Part shown: one piece after another, positions 8,745 through 16,974 of the stretch
Layout of the letters: each line of letters opens with the position of its first letter
Numbering within the stretch: the stretch's first letter is position 1
DNA from: Duganella sp. 1411
GTDB taxonomy: Bacteria > Pseudomonadota > Gammaproteobacteria > Burkholderiales > Burkholderiaceae_D
DNA: 64,000 nt
NCBI RefSeq assembly: GCF_017833525.1
Contig: NZ_JAFICD010000004.1
Span: forward strand, 62,001 to 126,000
Direction of reading: 5' to 3'
Translations under genes and position numbers: made by a program
The notes under the pieces: model-generated
Databases searched by the model: none
Seen by the model: the letters and a program-made list of their open reading frames with translations, nothing else
Told to the model about the DNA's origin: nothing

Positions 8745-11129
8745 ATGCGTTTTGTCCTGCCCTTCTCCACCACGCTGGCCGTCGCGTTCACCACGTTGAC
8801 GGCCCATGCGGCCACCCCCACCCCGATCACCCTCGACCAGGCCATGGCCAATCCCGACTGGATCGGCAACCCGGTCGAATCGGCATGGTGGGGCTGGGAC
8901 AGCCGCCAGGTCTACTTCAAGCAAAAACGCGCCGGCTCGCCGCTGCGCGACACCTTCCAGATCGCCGGCGGCGCGCCGAAACCGGTGGACGACAAGCAGC
9001 TGGCCAATCTGGACAGCGCCGACCCGGTCTACAACCGCGATCGCACGCGCGCGATCCTGCTGCGCAACGGCGACCTGTTCGAACGCGATCTGAAAAGCGG
9101 CGCGTTGACGCAGATCCTGCGCGGCACCACGCCGGCCGCCGACCCGCAATACGCGGCCGACGGCGCCAGCGTGCAGTTCCGCGTGGGCAGCGACTGGTTC
9201 AGCTGGAGCCGCGCCGCGCGCCTGGTGTCGCCGGTGGCCGTGCTGCGCACCGCCAAGGACCCGGACGCCGCGCCGGACGCCAGCGCGCGGCGCGACCTGC
9301 AACTGCGCCTGCTTTCCACGCTGGCGCGCCTGAAGGAGGAGCACGACGCCACCCGCGACCGCCGCAACCAGGAGCGCGAGGCCGACCCCACGCGCGCGCC
9401 GCTGCCGGTCTACCTGGGCGAGAAGGTGGTCATCGAAACCAGCGCGCTGTCGCCTGACGGCCGTTACCTGCTGGTGGTAACCAACGCCAAGGACGGCGAC
9501 AAGCGCCGCGTCGGCAAGCTGCCGAAGTACGTCACCGAATCGGGCTACGAGGAAACCGACGACGAACGCAAACGGGTCAGCGACGAAGGCCCGCAACCAC
9601 AGCAACTCAAACTGGTCGAACTGGCCACGCGCAAGGTGACCGAGCTGTCGTTCGACACCCTGCCCGGCATCGACGTCGACCCGCTGGCCGACATGCGCGC
9701 CGCGCGCAAGCTCGATCCGTTGAAAGGCAATCGCGGCGTGCGCTTCGAAAGCCGCGACGAATCGATCCGCTGGAGCGACAACGGCAAGCAGGTGGCCGTC
9801 ATGGCGCAGGCGATCGACAACAAGGACCGCTGGATCGCCACCGTCGACCTGGCCGCCGCCACCCTGCGGCCGCTGCACCGCCTGACCGACAACGCGTGGG
9901 TCAACAACCGCGGCAACGGCTTCGGCTGGCAACCGGACAACAGCACGCTGTGGTACCAGTCGGAGGAAAGCGGCTACGCCCACATCTACCTGCGGCCCGC
10001 GGTGGGCGCGGGCACGGCGGCCGCGCGCGCGCTCACCTCGGGCAAGTGGGAAGCCAGCGACGTCGAATGGTCGGCCGACGGCAAGACCGCCTACTTCCTG
10101 TGCAATCCCAAGCTGCCGGGCACCTACGAGGTATGCTCCAGCGCCACCGGCAACGGCGCGTTGAAGGAATTGACCTCGCTGGGCGGCGTGGAAAGCTTCA
10201 CGCTATCGCCGGACGGGCGCAAGCTGCTGGTGCGCTACTCGAGCGCCTACATGCCGGCGCAAATCGCCACCGTCGATAGCGGCGGCGGCGCCGCCAAACA
10301 ACTGACCGACACCCGCAACGCCGACTACAAGGCGCGGGAGTGGATCACGCCGCAAATCGTCGCGGTCCCGTCGACGCACGGCGCCGATCCGATCTGGGCC
10401 AAGCTGTATCGCCCGGCCACGCTGGAGCCGGGCAAAAAATATCCGGTGGTGATGTTCGTGCACGGCGCCGGCTATCTGCAGAACGTCACGCGGCGCTTCC
10501 CGGTCTACTTCCGCGAGCAGATGTTCCACAACCTGCTGGTGGAAAAAGGCTACATCGTGCTGGACATGGATTACCGCGCATCGCTCGGCTATGGGCGCGA
10601 CTGGCGCACGGCGATCTACCGCCAGATGGGCCATCCGGAGCTGGAGGACTACATCGACGGCGTGAACTGGATGGTCGCCAACCACCAGGGCGACGCCGGC
10701 AACGTCGGCATCTACGGCGGCAGCTACGGCGGCTTCATGACCTTCATGGCGATGCTGCGGGCGCCGGACCAGTTCAAGGCCGGCGCGGCGCTGCGTCCCG
10801 TCACCGACTGGACCACTTATAACCACGAATACACCGCCAACATCCTCAACACGCCGGAGCTGGATCCGGAAGCGTACAAGGTATCGTCGCCGATCGAATA
10901 CGCCGACCAGCTCAAAGGCCATTTGCTGATCGCGCACGGCATGGTCGACGACAACGTCTTCTACCAGGACTCGGTGCGCATGGCACAGCGCTTCATCGAA
11001 CTAAAGAAGGACAACTGGGAGCTGGCCTCGTATCCGCTGGAGCGCCACGCCTACGTGCACGCCGAAAGCTGGTACGACCAGTACCGCCGCATCTACCAGC
11101 TGTTCGAGCGCACGCTCAAGAAAGAATAA
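8745..11129 (+). CDS. S9 family peptidase (dipeptidyl-peptidase IV-like), exported
   Basis: 794 residues from the ATG at 8745, which opens a clear signal peptide (MRFVLPFSTTLAVAF...AHA). A long beta-propeller region is followed by the C-terminal hydrolase domain (from ~residue 560). Catalytic residues: Ser660 in GGSYGGF, Asp in HGMVDDNV, His in ERHAYVH. The order and the N-terminal DPPIV-type domain place it in S9B/C; it should remove dipeptides or act on short oligopeptides in the periplasm. In-frame codons continue upstream into the MFS gene, but this extension lacks a sensible start. With the M1, M20 and other S9 genes it suggests peptide scavenging. Confidence 0.92.
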   Translation: MRFVLPFSTTLAVAFTTLTAHAATPTPITLDQAMANPDWIGNPVESAWWGWDSRQVYFKQKRAGSPLRDTFQIAGGAPKPVDDKQLANLDSADPVYNRDRTRAILLRNGDLFERDLKSGALTQILRGTTPAADPQYAADGASVQFRVGSDWFSWSRAARLVSPVAVLRTAKDPDAAPDASARRDLQLRLLSTLARLKEEHDATRDRRNQEREADPTRAPLPVYLGEKVVIETSALSPDGRYLLVVTNAKDGDKRRVGKLPKYVTESGYEETDDERKRVSDEGPQPQQLKLVELATRKVTELSFDTLPGIDVDPLADMRAARKLDPLKGNRGVRFESRDESIRWSDNGKQVAVMAQAIDNKDRWIATVDLAAATLRPLHRLTDNAWVNNRGNGFGWQPDNSTLWYQSEESGYAHIYLRPAVGAGTAAARALTSGKWEASDVEWSADGKTAYFLCNPKLPGTYEVCSSATGNGALKELTSLGGVESFTLSPDGRKLLVRYSSAYMPAQIATVDSGGGAAKQLTDTRNADYKAREWITPQIVAVPSTHGADPIWAKLYRPATLEPGKKYPVVMFVHGAGYLQNVTRRFPVYFREQMFHNLLVEKGYIVLDMDYRASLGYGRDWRTAIYRQMGHPELEDYIDGVNWMVANHQGDAGNVGIYGGSYGGFMTFMAMLRAPDQFKAGAALRPVTDWTTYNHEYTANILNTPELDPEAYKVSSPIEYADQLKGHLLIAHGMVDDNVFYQDSVRMAQRFIELKKDNWELASYPLERHAYVHAESWYDQYRRIYQLFERTLKKE

Positions 11130-11131
11130 CT

Positions 11132-11220
11132 CCAGGGTCAGGTCCACCATTTCTACACGAGCTGTACCTTAACGCTCGATACCGTCCAGGCCGTGTAGAA
11201 TTGGTGGACCTGACCCCGGA
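11132..11220. repeat. 89-bp inverted repeat, GGGTCAGGTCCACC family
   Basis: Arms of about 25 bp (GGGTCAGGTCCACCATTTCT at the left, its near-complement ending GGTGGACCTGACCCC at the right) flank a short centre. It fills the 95-bp gap between the convergent S9 and DUF2058 genes and could act as a bidirectional transcription barrier. It shares the GGGTC/GACCC core with 2176-2203. Confidence 0.7.
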
Positions 11221-11224
11221 TTTT

Positions 11225-11761
11225 TTACCACATCAAGTCGTCGGGGATCTGGAACGCGGCGTACGGATCGTCCTCGTCGACTTGGGTGCTGGCCTTGTTG
11301 ACCCGCACTACCATCGAGGCGTCGCGCTCGGCGATCTTGTCGGCGATGACGCGCGGTACCAGTTCCACCGTCCCGTTCAACACCACGATCACCAGCCGCC
11401 CCGCGACCAGATGCTCGCGCACCGCCGGCGACACGAAGATCCGCTCGATCTTGGTGCCGTGCGTGAAGTTGTAGGGGATGTCGCCCCTGCCCTTGTCCTG
11501 GCGGTTCTGCCGCACCATCTGCGCGATCTGCGCGACGATCGCCTTCTGGTTGGCCGCCGCGTCGCGCTGCGCGTTCAACTCTCTCGCGCGCTCGGCGTTC
11601 TTGCGCTGCACCTCCAGCGCCGCCAGCCGCGCCTCGTCGACGGTCTGCTCGCCGGTGCGGCGCTCCACCTTTTTTTGCTTGCTCTTTTCCTGGTTGGCCA
11701 GTTTGACCTTGGTCTTGTCGACCAGGCCTGCCTTCAAAAACTGCTCTTGTAACGAGACCAT
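11225..11761 (-). CDS. DUF2058 family protein (YaiL-like)
   Basis: 178 residues. The sequence matches the DUF2058/YaiL family: the start MVSLQEQFLKAGLVD, a long charged coiled-coil stretch rich in Lys, Gln and Glu (residues ~20-90), and the C-terminal half with IPYNFTHGTKIERIFVS and the terminus FQIPDDLMW. Members are cytosolic nucleoproteins of unproven function, common in Gammaproteobacteria and Betaproteobacteria. It is monocistronic and convergent with the S9 gene, separated from it by the inverted repeat. The length is normal for the family. No catalytic residue is recognised. Confidence 0.88.
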   Translation of the reverse strand: MVSLQEQFLKAGLVDKTKVKLANQEKSKQKKVERRTGEQTVDEARLAALEVQRKNAERARELNAQRDAAANQKAIVAQIAQMVRQNRQDKGRGDIPYNFTHGTKIERIFVSPAVREHLVAGRLVIVVLNGTVELVPRVIADKIAERDASMVVRVNKASTQVDEDDPYAAFQIPDDLMW

Positions 11762-11892
11762 AGCGGCTACTCCGTAAATAGGCTCCGCGCCAGCGCTGCG
11801 GCACCGGAACGCGGAAAGACGCTAGCATAGCAAATATGGCGGGGCCGCCGACCTTTTCGCCGTGCCCCGATGCCGTTCCCCAGGAGATCAAG

Positions 11893-12882
11893 ATGGCCAA
11901 CATTAAAAAAGCCGCCTGCGTCCTCGCAGGCTTGCTGGCCCTGCCCGGCGCGTCGGCCGCGGCACCGTTGGAGCACTACGGCATGTGCGACGCCTCCGCC
12001 GGCATCGCCGTCGACGACCATCATTTCGTCGTCGCCAACGACGAGGACAACATCCTGCGCCTGTATCGCAGCGACCGTTCCGGCGCGCCGGTGCAGCTGT
12101 TCGACCTGTCCGCCGTGCTGCGCGTCCCCGGCGAAAAACAGCGCGAGTCCGATATCGAAGGCGCGGCGCTGATCGGGCGGCGGATCTACTGGATCGCTTC
12201 GCACGGCGCCAACAAGAAGGCGCGCGCGCGGCCGGAGCGGCGCCAGCTCTTCGCCACCGATATCGTCGGCAAGGGCGATGCGATCGTGCTGACCATCGCC
12301 GGCACCCCCTACACCGGCCTGCTCGACGCCATCGCCGCCCATCCGCCGTTTCAACAATACCGGCTGGACCAGGCGGCGCGCATCTCGCCCGAGGACGAGG
12401 GCGGCCTGAATATCGAAGGCCTGGCGGCGACGCCAGATGGCCATCTGCTGATCGGCCTGCGCAGCCCCGTGGTCGACGGCAAGGCGCTGATACTGACGCT
12501 GAAAAATCCCGACCAGCTGCTGGCGATCGGCGGCGCGGCGGCGAAGGCGCCGGTGTTCGGACCGGCCATCGAGTTGCCGCTCGATGGCCTGGGCATCCGC
12601 AGCATCGACTACGCCGACAAGCTGCGCGCGTATCTGATCGTGGCCGGGCCGAGGGATTCCGAGGGCGTCTTCAAACTGTTCAAGTGGTCACCTGCCACGG
12701 CGCCAATTGCGCTGGCGGCCAGCATCGGCAAAAGCCTGCGCCCCGAGGCCCTGTTCGCGCTGGCGGACGGCAAATCGTTCCAGCTATTGAGCGACGACGG
12801 CGACGAAAAAACCGGCGGCACGCCCTGCAAGGAGGCACCGCCGGCGCTGCGCAAATTCCGCAGCATCACCGTCAACCTTTAA
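11893..12882 (+). CDS. DUF3616 domain protein, exported
   Basis: 329 residues. The start at 11893 has AGGAG seven bases upstream and opens a signal peptide (MANIKKAACVLAGLLALPGASA); the longer frame from 11836 lacks both. The mature part begins with a short Cys-containing segment (EHYGMCDASAG) and then repeated beta-propeller-like motifs, such as SDIEGAAL..R.YWIASHG and LNIEGLAATPDGHLLIGLRSP, that define DUF3616. Two Cys residues (one early, one in TPCKEAP near the end) could form a disulphide linking the ends. Related proteins are periplasmic and of unknown role, perhaps phytase/esterase-like propellers. It ends 12 bp before the convergent M20 gene. Confidence 0.8.
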   Translation: MANIKKAACVLAGLLALPGASAAAPLEHYGMCDASAGIAVDDHHFVVANDEDNILRLYRSDRSGAPVQLFDLSAVLRVPGEKQRESDIEGAALIGRRIYWIASHGANKKARARPERRQLFATDIVGKGDAIVLTIAGTPYTGLLDAIAAHPPFQQYRLDQAARISPEDEGGLNIEGLAATPDGHLLIGLRSPVVDGKALILTLKNPDQLLAIGGAAAKAPVFGPAIELPLDGLGIRSIDYADKLRAYLIVAGPRDSEGVFKLFKWSPATAPIALAASIGKSLRPEALFALADGKSFQLLSDDGDEKTGGTPCKEAPPALRKFRSITVNL

Positions 12883-12894
12883 ACGCCGCGCGCC

Positions 12895-14298
12895 CTACTC
12901 GGTGGCCAGCCGCTTGGCCAGCCGGTACAGGTACTCCTGGCCGTCGTACAGCGACTTCACGCGCAGGTGCTCGTTCAAGCCGTGCGCGCCCGAACCTTCC
13001 GGCCCGTGGAACATGCCGCTGATGCCATAGGTCCAGATGCCGGCGTTGTTGAGGAAACGGCCGTCGGTGCCGCCGGTCGACATCGTCGGCACCACCGGCA
13101 CGCCCGGCCACATGTCGTTGCTGATCTCTTCGACCGCCTTCATCAACGCCGGCGTCAACGGCGGCATCGGACTAATCACGCCCTCGCCGATGCGGGTGAT
13201 CTTGATCTTGTCGTCGGCCAGCACGCGCTGCAAGGTGGCCTGCACCTCGTCGATCGGCTCGCCCGGCAGGATGCGGCAATTGACGGTGGCGCGGGCGCGC
13301 TGCGGCAAGGCGTTGTCGGCGTGGCCGGCATCGACCTTGGTCGCCACGCAGGTGGTGCGCACGGTGGAGTTGTGCATCGGATGGAGCGCGTACAGCCGCT
13401 CCAGCGCCGCCTGGTCCGGCGGATCGCTGAGGATCGCTTTCATGTCGGCGGCCACCTGGCCCTGCTCGATGGTCGACATGCGCTGGTAGAACGCGCGCGT
13501 GACGTCCGACAGCTTGAACGGGAACGCGAACTGCCCCAGGCGCGACAGCCCGTCGGCCAGATGGTAGATGGCGTTGTCGCGATACGGCGCCGAGCTGTGG
13601 CCGCCCGGGTTGGTCACCTCCAGCTGGAAGCTCTGGTACACCTTCTCGCCGGCCTGGATGCCGTGGCGCACCGGCTTGTCGTTCTTGTCGAGCATGCCGC
13701 CGCCGCCCTCGTTGAGCGCCAGCTCGGCGTCGATCAACGGCCGGTGGTGCTTGAGCAGGTACTCGGCGCCGTCGAATTTGCTCGGCACCAGTTCCTCGTC
13801 GCAGGTCAGCGCCATGACCAGGTCGCGCTTGAGCGCCGGCTTTTCCTTCTTGTAGCGGATCATGTTGGCGACGAAGGCCGCCGCCATCGCCTTGTCGTCG
13901 GAGGCGCCGCGCGCGTAGAACACGCCGTCCTCCTCGATCAACTTGAACGGATCGCGGGTCCAGTCCTCGCGCTTGGCCTCGACCACGTCGATGTGGGCCA
14001 ATAACAGTAAGGGCTTGGCGCTGCCGTCGCCCTTGAGCCGCGCGACCAGGTTGCCCTTGGCCGGCCCGCCGGGCGGCACGACGATGCGCAGGTCGGCGTC
14101 GCTGTAGCCGGCCGCCTTGAGGCGCTTGGCCATCTTGGTCGCGGCCACCGTGCACGATCCGGCCGAATCGGTGGTGTTGGTCTCGACCAGCTCCTGATAA
14201 ATCTCGCGCAGCTGTTTTTGCACGGGCGTCAACGCCGCCCCGTGCGCCGCGCCCGCCACCATCAAACCCGCCGTCAACAACCATGCCGCTCGTTTCAT
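12895..14298 (-). CDS. M20 family metallopeptidase, exported
   Basis: 467 residues from the ATG at 14298 (GGAG upstream on this strand), which opens a signal peptide ending AHG. M20/ArgE/DapE features: first zinc ligand in LLLLAHIDVVEAKRE, bridging Asp in YARGASDDKAMAAA, general base and ligand in LTCDEELVPSKFD, a dimerisation domain (NPGGHSSAP region), and the final His ligand in MFHGPEGSGAHGLNE. These enzymes hydrolyse dipeptides or N-acyl amino acids. With a signal peptide it would work in the periplasm downstream of the S9 and M1 peptidases. A longer frame to 14412 exists but adds no homologous sequence. Confidence 0.92.
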   Translation of the reverse strand: MKRAAWLLTAGLMVAGAAHGAALTPVQKQLREIYQELVETNTTDSAGSCTVAATKMAKRLKAAGYSDADLRIVVPPGGPAKGNLVARLKGDGSAKPLLLLAHIDVVEAKREDWTRDPFKLIEEDGVFYARGASDDKAMAAAFVANMIRYKKEKPALKRDLVMALTCDEELVPSKFDGAEYLLKHHRPLIDAELALNEGGGGMLDKNDKPVRHGIQAGEKVYQSFQLEVTNPGGHSSAPYRDNAIYHLADGLSRLGQFAFPFKLSDVTRAFYQRMSTIEQGQVAADMKAILSDPPDQAALERLYALHPMHNSTVRTTCVATKVDAGHADNALPQRARATVNCRILPGEPIDEVQATLQRVLADDKIKITRIGEGVISPMPPLTPALMKAVEEISNDMWPGVPVVPTMSTGGTDGRFLNNAGIWTYGISGMFHGPEGSGAHGLNEHLRVKSLYDGQEYLYRLAKRLATE

Positions 14299-14444
14299 AC
14301 CGCTCCCGTCCAAGTGGATTGCACAGCAATCGAATTTATACCTCGACAATATTGGTGTCAAGCAAAGTAGCCATTGTTCAATGCTGCGCCGGACTGTGAT
14401 TTTCTTGTCCATACTATTTGCAAGTTCGACTCTCCAGCGATCCC

Positions 14445-16706
14445 ATGACTAAGAAGAACGACGTGCACGAGCCCGCCCCACTGGCGCTGTGGGGCGGCCT
14501 GGAAGCCACCGTCAACCGCGTGCGCGACAATTACTTCAGCCAGATGGACCAGAACGGCCACGCCGGTAGAATTAGCGACCTGGACCGCTTCGCGTCGCTC
14601 GGCATCACCGCGCTGCGCTATCCGGTGCTGTGGGAGCTGATCGCGCCGGACGGCCTCGACAAGGCCGACTGGTCGTGGCCGGACGAGCGCCTGCCGGCCT
14701 TGCGCAGCCTGGGCATCGACCCCATCGTCGGCCTGGTGCACCACGGCAGCGGCCCGCGCGACACCAGCCTGGTCGATCCCGCCTTCCCCGACAAGCTGGC
14801 CGCCTACGCCGGCGCCGTCGCCCGGCGCTACCCGTGGGTCGAGCAGTACACGCCCGTCAACGAACCGTGCACCACCGCGCGCTTTTGCGGCCTGTACGGC
14901 CTGTGGTATCCGCACGAGCGCAGCGACCGCAGCTTCGTGCGCGCGCTGCTCAACCAATGCAAGGGCGTGGCGCTGTCGATGCAAGCGATCCGCGCCGTCA
15001 ATCCGCGCGCCAAGCTCGTGCAAACGGACGACCTCGGCAAAACCTACAGCACGCCCGAGATGGCCGTGAAGGCGCAGTTCTACAACGACCGCCGCTGGCT
15101 GCCGTGGGACCTGCTGTGCGGCATGGTCGGCCCCGGGCACGCGCTGTGGCGCTACCTGCGCGACAGCGGCGCCACCGCCGACGAGCTGGAATGGTTCCGC
15201 GACCATCCATGCCCGCCGGACATCGTCGGCGTCAACTACTACATCACCAGCGAGCGCTGGCTCGACCATCGCGGCGAGCACTACGCGCGGCACGACGTCG
15301 GCCCGGAAGGCTACGCCGACGTGGTCGCCGCCCGCGCGCTGGAAACGCCGCGCCCCGGCGTCGCCCCGCTGCTGCACGAGGCGTGGGAACGCTACGGCCT
15401 GCCGCTGGCCGTCACCGAGGCCCACATCGACGCCAACCGCGAAGACCAGTTGCGCTGGCTGCTGGAGATCTGGCAGGCCGCGCAGCAAGTGCGGCGCGAC
15501 GGCGTCGACATGCGCGCCGTCACCGTCTGGTCGCTGCTGGGCTCGTACGACTGGAACTGCCTGGTCACCGAGCGCAAGGGCTACTACGAAAACGGCCCCT
15601 ACGACCTGCGCGGCCCCGAACCGCGCCCGACCGCGCTGGCCGCCCTGATGCGCGAGCTGGCGACCGGGCGCACGCCGTCGAGTCCGGTGTTGCAGGGGCT
15701 GGGCTGGTGGCGACGGCCGCAGCGATTGCTGTGTCCGCCGATGCCGTTCGGGCCGGCCCTGACGGCCGAGTACGTCACGCCGCCCGAGCCGGGGCGGCCG
15801 ATCCTGATCAGCGGCGCCAGCGGCACGCTGGGCGGCGCCTTCGCCCGCCTGTGCGCCGAGCGCCACCTGGCCTGCCACGTGCTGACGCGGCAGGAAATGG
15901 ACATCGCCGACCCGGCCTCGGTGGACGCGGCGATCCGCCGCTACCGGCCGTGGGCGGTGGTCAACGCCGGCGGCTACGTGCGCGTGCAGCGGGCCGAGCA
16001 GGACGCCGAGCGCTGCCTGCGCGAAAACGCCCAGGGACCGGTGATCCTGGCGACGGCCTGCGCCCGCCACGCGATCGAACTGCTGAGTTTTTCCAGCGAC
16101 CTGGTGTTCGACGGCAGCAAGGGCAGCCCGTACGTCGAAAGCGACCCGGTGGCCCCGCTCAACGTCTACGGCCAGAGCAAGGCCGAGGCCGAGCAGCGGG
16201 TGCTGGCGGTCCACCCGCGCGCGCTGATGGTGCGCACCAGCGCCTTCTTCGGCCCATGGGACAAGCACAACTTCGTCACGCACGCGCTGCGGACCCTGGC
16301 GGCCGGCCAGCCGTTCACCGCCGCGAGCGACCTGATCGTCTCGCCGACGTACGTGCCGGACCTGGTCGACACCTGCCTCGACCTGCTGATCGACGGCGAG
16401 GCGGGCATCTGGCACCTGAGCAGCGGCGCCGCGCTCAGCTGGGCCGACCTGGCGCGCCGGGCGGCGCAGCTGGCCGGGGTGTCGACCGGGCGGCTGCTGG
16501 CCCGCCCCGCCATGGCGCTCGACATGGAGGCGGCGCAACCGGTGTTCAGCGCGCTGGGCAGCGAGCGGGGCCAGCTGATGCCGCCGCTGGACGACGCGCT
16601 GGGGCGTTATCTGGCGGCGCTGGACGGGGGGCTTGGCGAATTTAAACAAGACTGCTACAATAGCGCGCCTTGGCCTGGTAGCTCAGTTGGTAGAGCAGAG
16701 GATTGA
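14445..16706 (+). CDS. GH1-like glycosidase fused to RmlD-like reductase
   Basis: 753 residues from the ATG at 14445. Residues ~20-430 form a family-1 glycoside hydrolase-like barrel: the acid/base Glu is in TPVNEP and the nucleophile Glu in AVTEAHID. Residues ~453-730 form an extended SDR/dTDP-4-dehydrorhamnose reductase-like domain with ISGASGTLGGA (nucleotide binding), SSDLVFDG and YGQSK (Tyr/Lys pair). This two-domain fusion presumably processes or builds a deoxysugar conjugate. Oddly, the frame runs on past the expected end (YLAALDGG) through a tRNA promoter into the tRNA-Phe gene and stops at TGA 16704-16706 within the anticodon loop. The last ~26 residues are probably an accidental extension. 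Confidence 0.85.
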   Translation: MTKKNDVHEPAPLALWGGLEATVNRVRDNYFSQMDQNGHAGRISDLDRFASLGITALRYPVLWELIAPDGLDKADWSWPDERLPALRSLGIDPIVGLVHHGSGPRDTSLVDPAFPDKLAAYAGAVARRYPWVEQYTPVNEPCTTARFCGLYGLWYPHERSDRSFVRALLNQCKGVALSMQAIRAVNPRAKLVQTDDLGKTYSTPEMAVKAQFYNDRRWLPWDLLCGMVGPGHALWRYLRDSGATADELEWFRDHPCPPDIVGVNYYITSERWLDHRGEHYARHDVGPEGYADVVAARALETPRPGVAPLLHEAWERYGLPLAVTEAHIDANREDQLRWLLEIWQAAQQVRRDGVDMRAVTVWSLLGSYDWNCLVTERKGYYENGPYDLRGPEPRPTALAALMRELATGRTPSSPVLQGLGWWRRPQRLLCPPMPFGPALTAEYVTPPEPGRPILISGASGTLGGAFARLCAERHLACHVLTRQEMDIADPASVDAAIRRYRPWAVVNAGGYVRVQRAEQDAERCLRENAQGPVILATACARHAIELLSFSSDLVFDGSKGSPYVESDPVAPLNVYGQSKAEAEQRVLAVHPRALMVRTSAFFGPWDKHNFVTHALRTLAAGQPFTAASDLIVSPTYVPDLVDTCLDLLIDGEAGIWHLSSGAALSWADLARRAAQLAGVSTGRLLARPAMALDMEAAQPVFSALGSERGQLMPPLDDALGRYLAALDGGLGEFKQDCYNSAPWPGSSVGRAED
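16633..16661 (+). promoter_or_regulatory. sigma70 promoter of tRNA-Phe, inside upstream CDS
   Basis: TTGGCG (16633-16638) and TACAAT (16656-16661) are separated by 17 bp, close to the sigma70 consensus, and would start transcription near 16668, just before the tRNA. Both boxes lie within the 3' end of the GH1-RmlD reading frame. Confidence 0.7.
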
Positions 16707-16747
16707 AAATCCTTGTGTCGGTGGTTCGATTCCGCCCCGGGCCACCA
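16672..16747 (+). tRNA. tRNA-Phe (GAA)
   Basis: 76 nt with an encoded CCA end. The acceptor arms GGCCTGG and CCGGGCC pair with one G-U. The D-arm (GCTCAGTTGGTAGAGC), the anticodon loop TTGAAAA with anticodon GAA at 16705-16707, and the T-loop TTCGATT are canonical. The first half overlaps the end of the upstream reading frame by 35 bp. It is followed by its own terminator and then by lower-GC accessory DNA, as often seen where mobile DNA has used a tRNA gene as target. Confidence 0.97.
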
Positions 16748-16763
16748 AGAACATACCTCACGA

Positions 16764-16790
16764 AACGCCAACCATGCCGGTTGGCGTTTT
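16764..16790 (+). terminator. Rho-independent terminator of tRNA-Phe
   Basis: The AACGCCAACC/GGTTGGCGTT stem with a 5-nt loop is followed by TTTGTTTG. The same stem sequence is used after aceA at 52816, so it is a favoured terminator in this genome. Confidence 0.88.
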
Positions 16791-16813
16791 TGTTTGCAGA
16801 ATCAAAATTCCTC

Positions 16814-16831
16814 GTGTCCGGTCCATTTCCG
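16814..16831. repeat. left copy of an 18-bp near-repeat flanking accessory block
   Basis: GTGTCCGGTCCATTTCCG matches 22410-22427 in 17 of 18 bases. The two copies enclose the lower-GC block (AAA-subtilase, IS66 remnant, PAAR/effector/immunity). Possible attachment-site or recombination footprint; chance or shared ancestry is not excluded. Confidence 0.4.
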
Positions 16832-16974
16832 GTACGCGGCACTCCGCTATACTTCGGGCCGAACCCCGCCTTGCCTACTGCTAGCTCAGCTGTGTGACCA
16901 CGTTAACTTAAAATCAATTTACCCTACGCCTTCATGTGCGGGGTAAAATACACCCTACTCTTTCAGGACACTTC

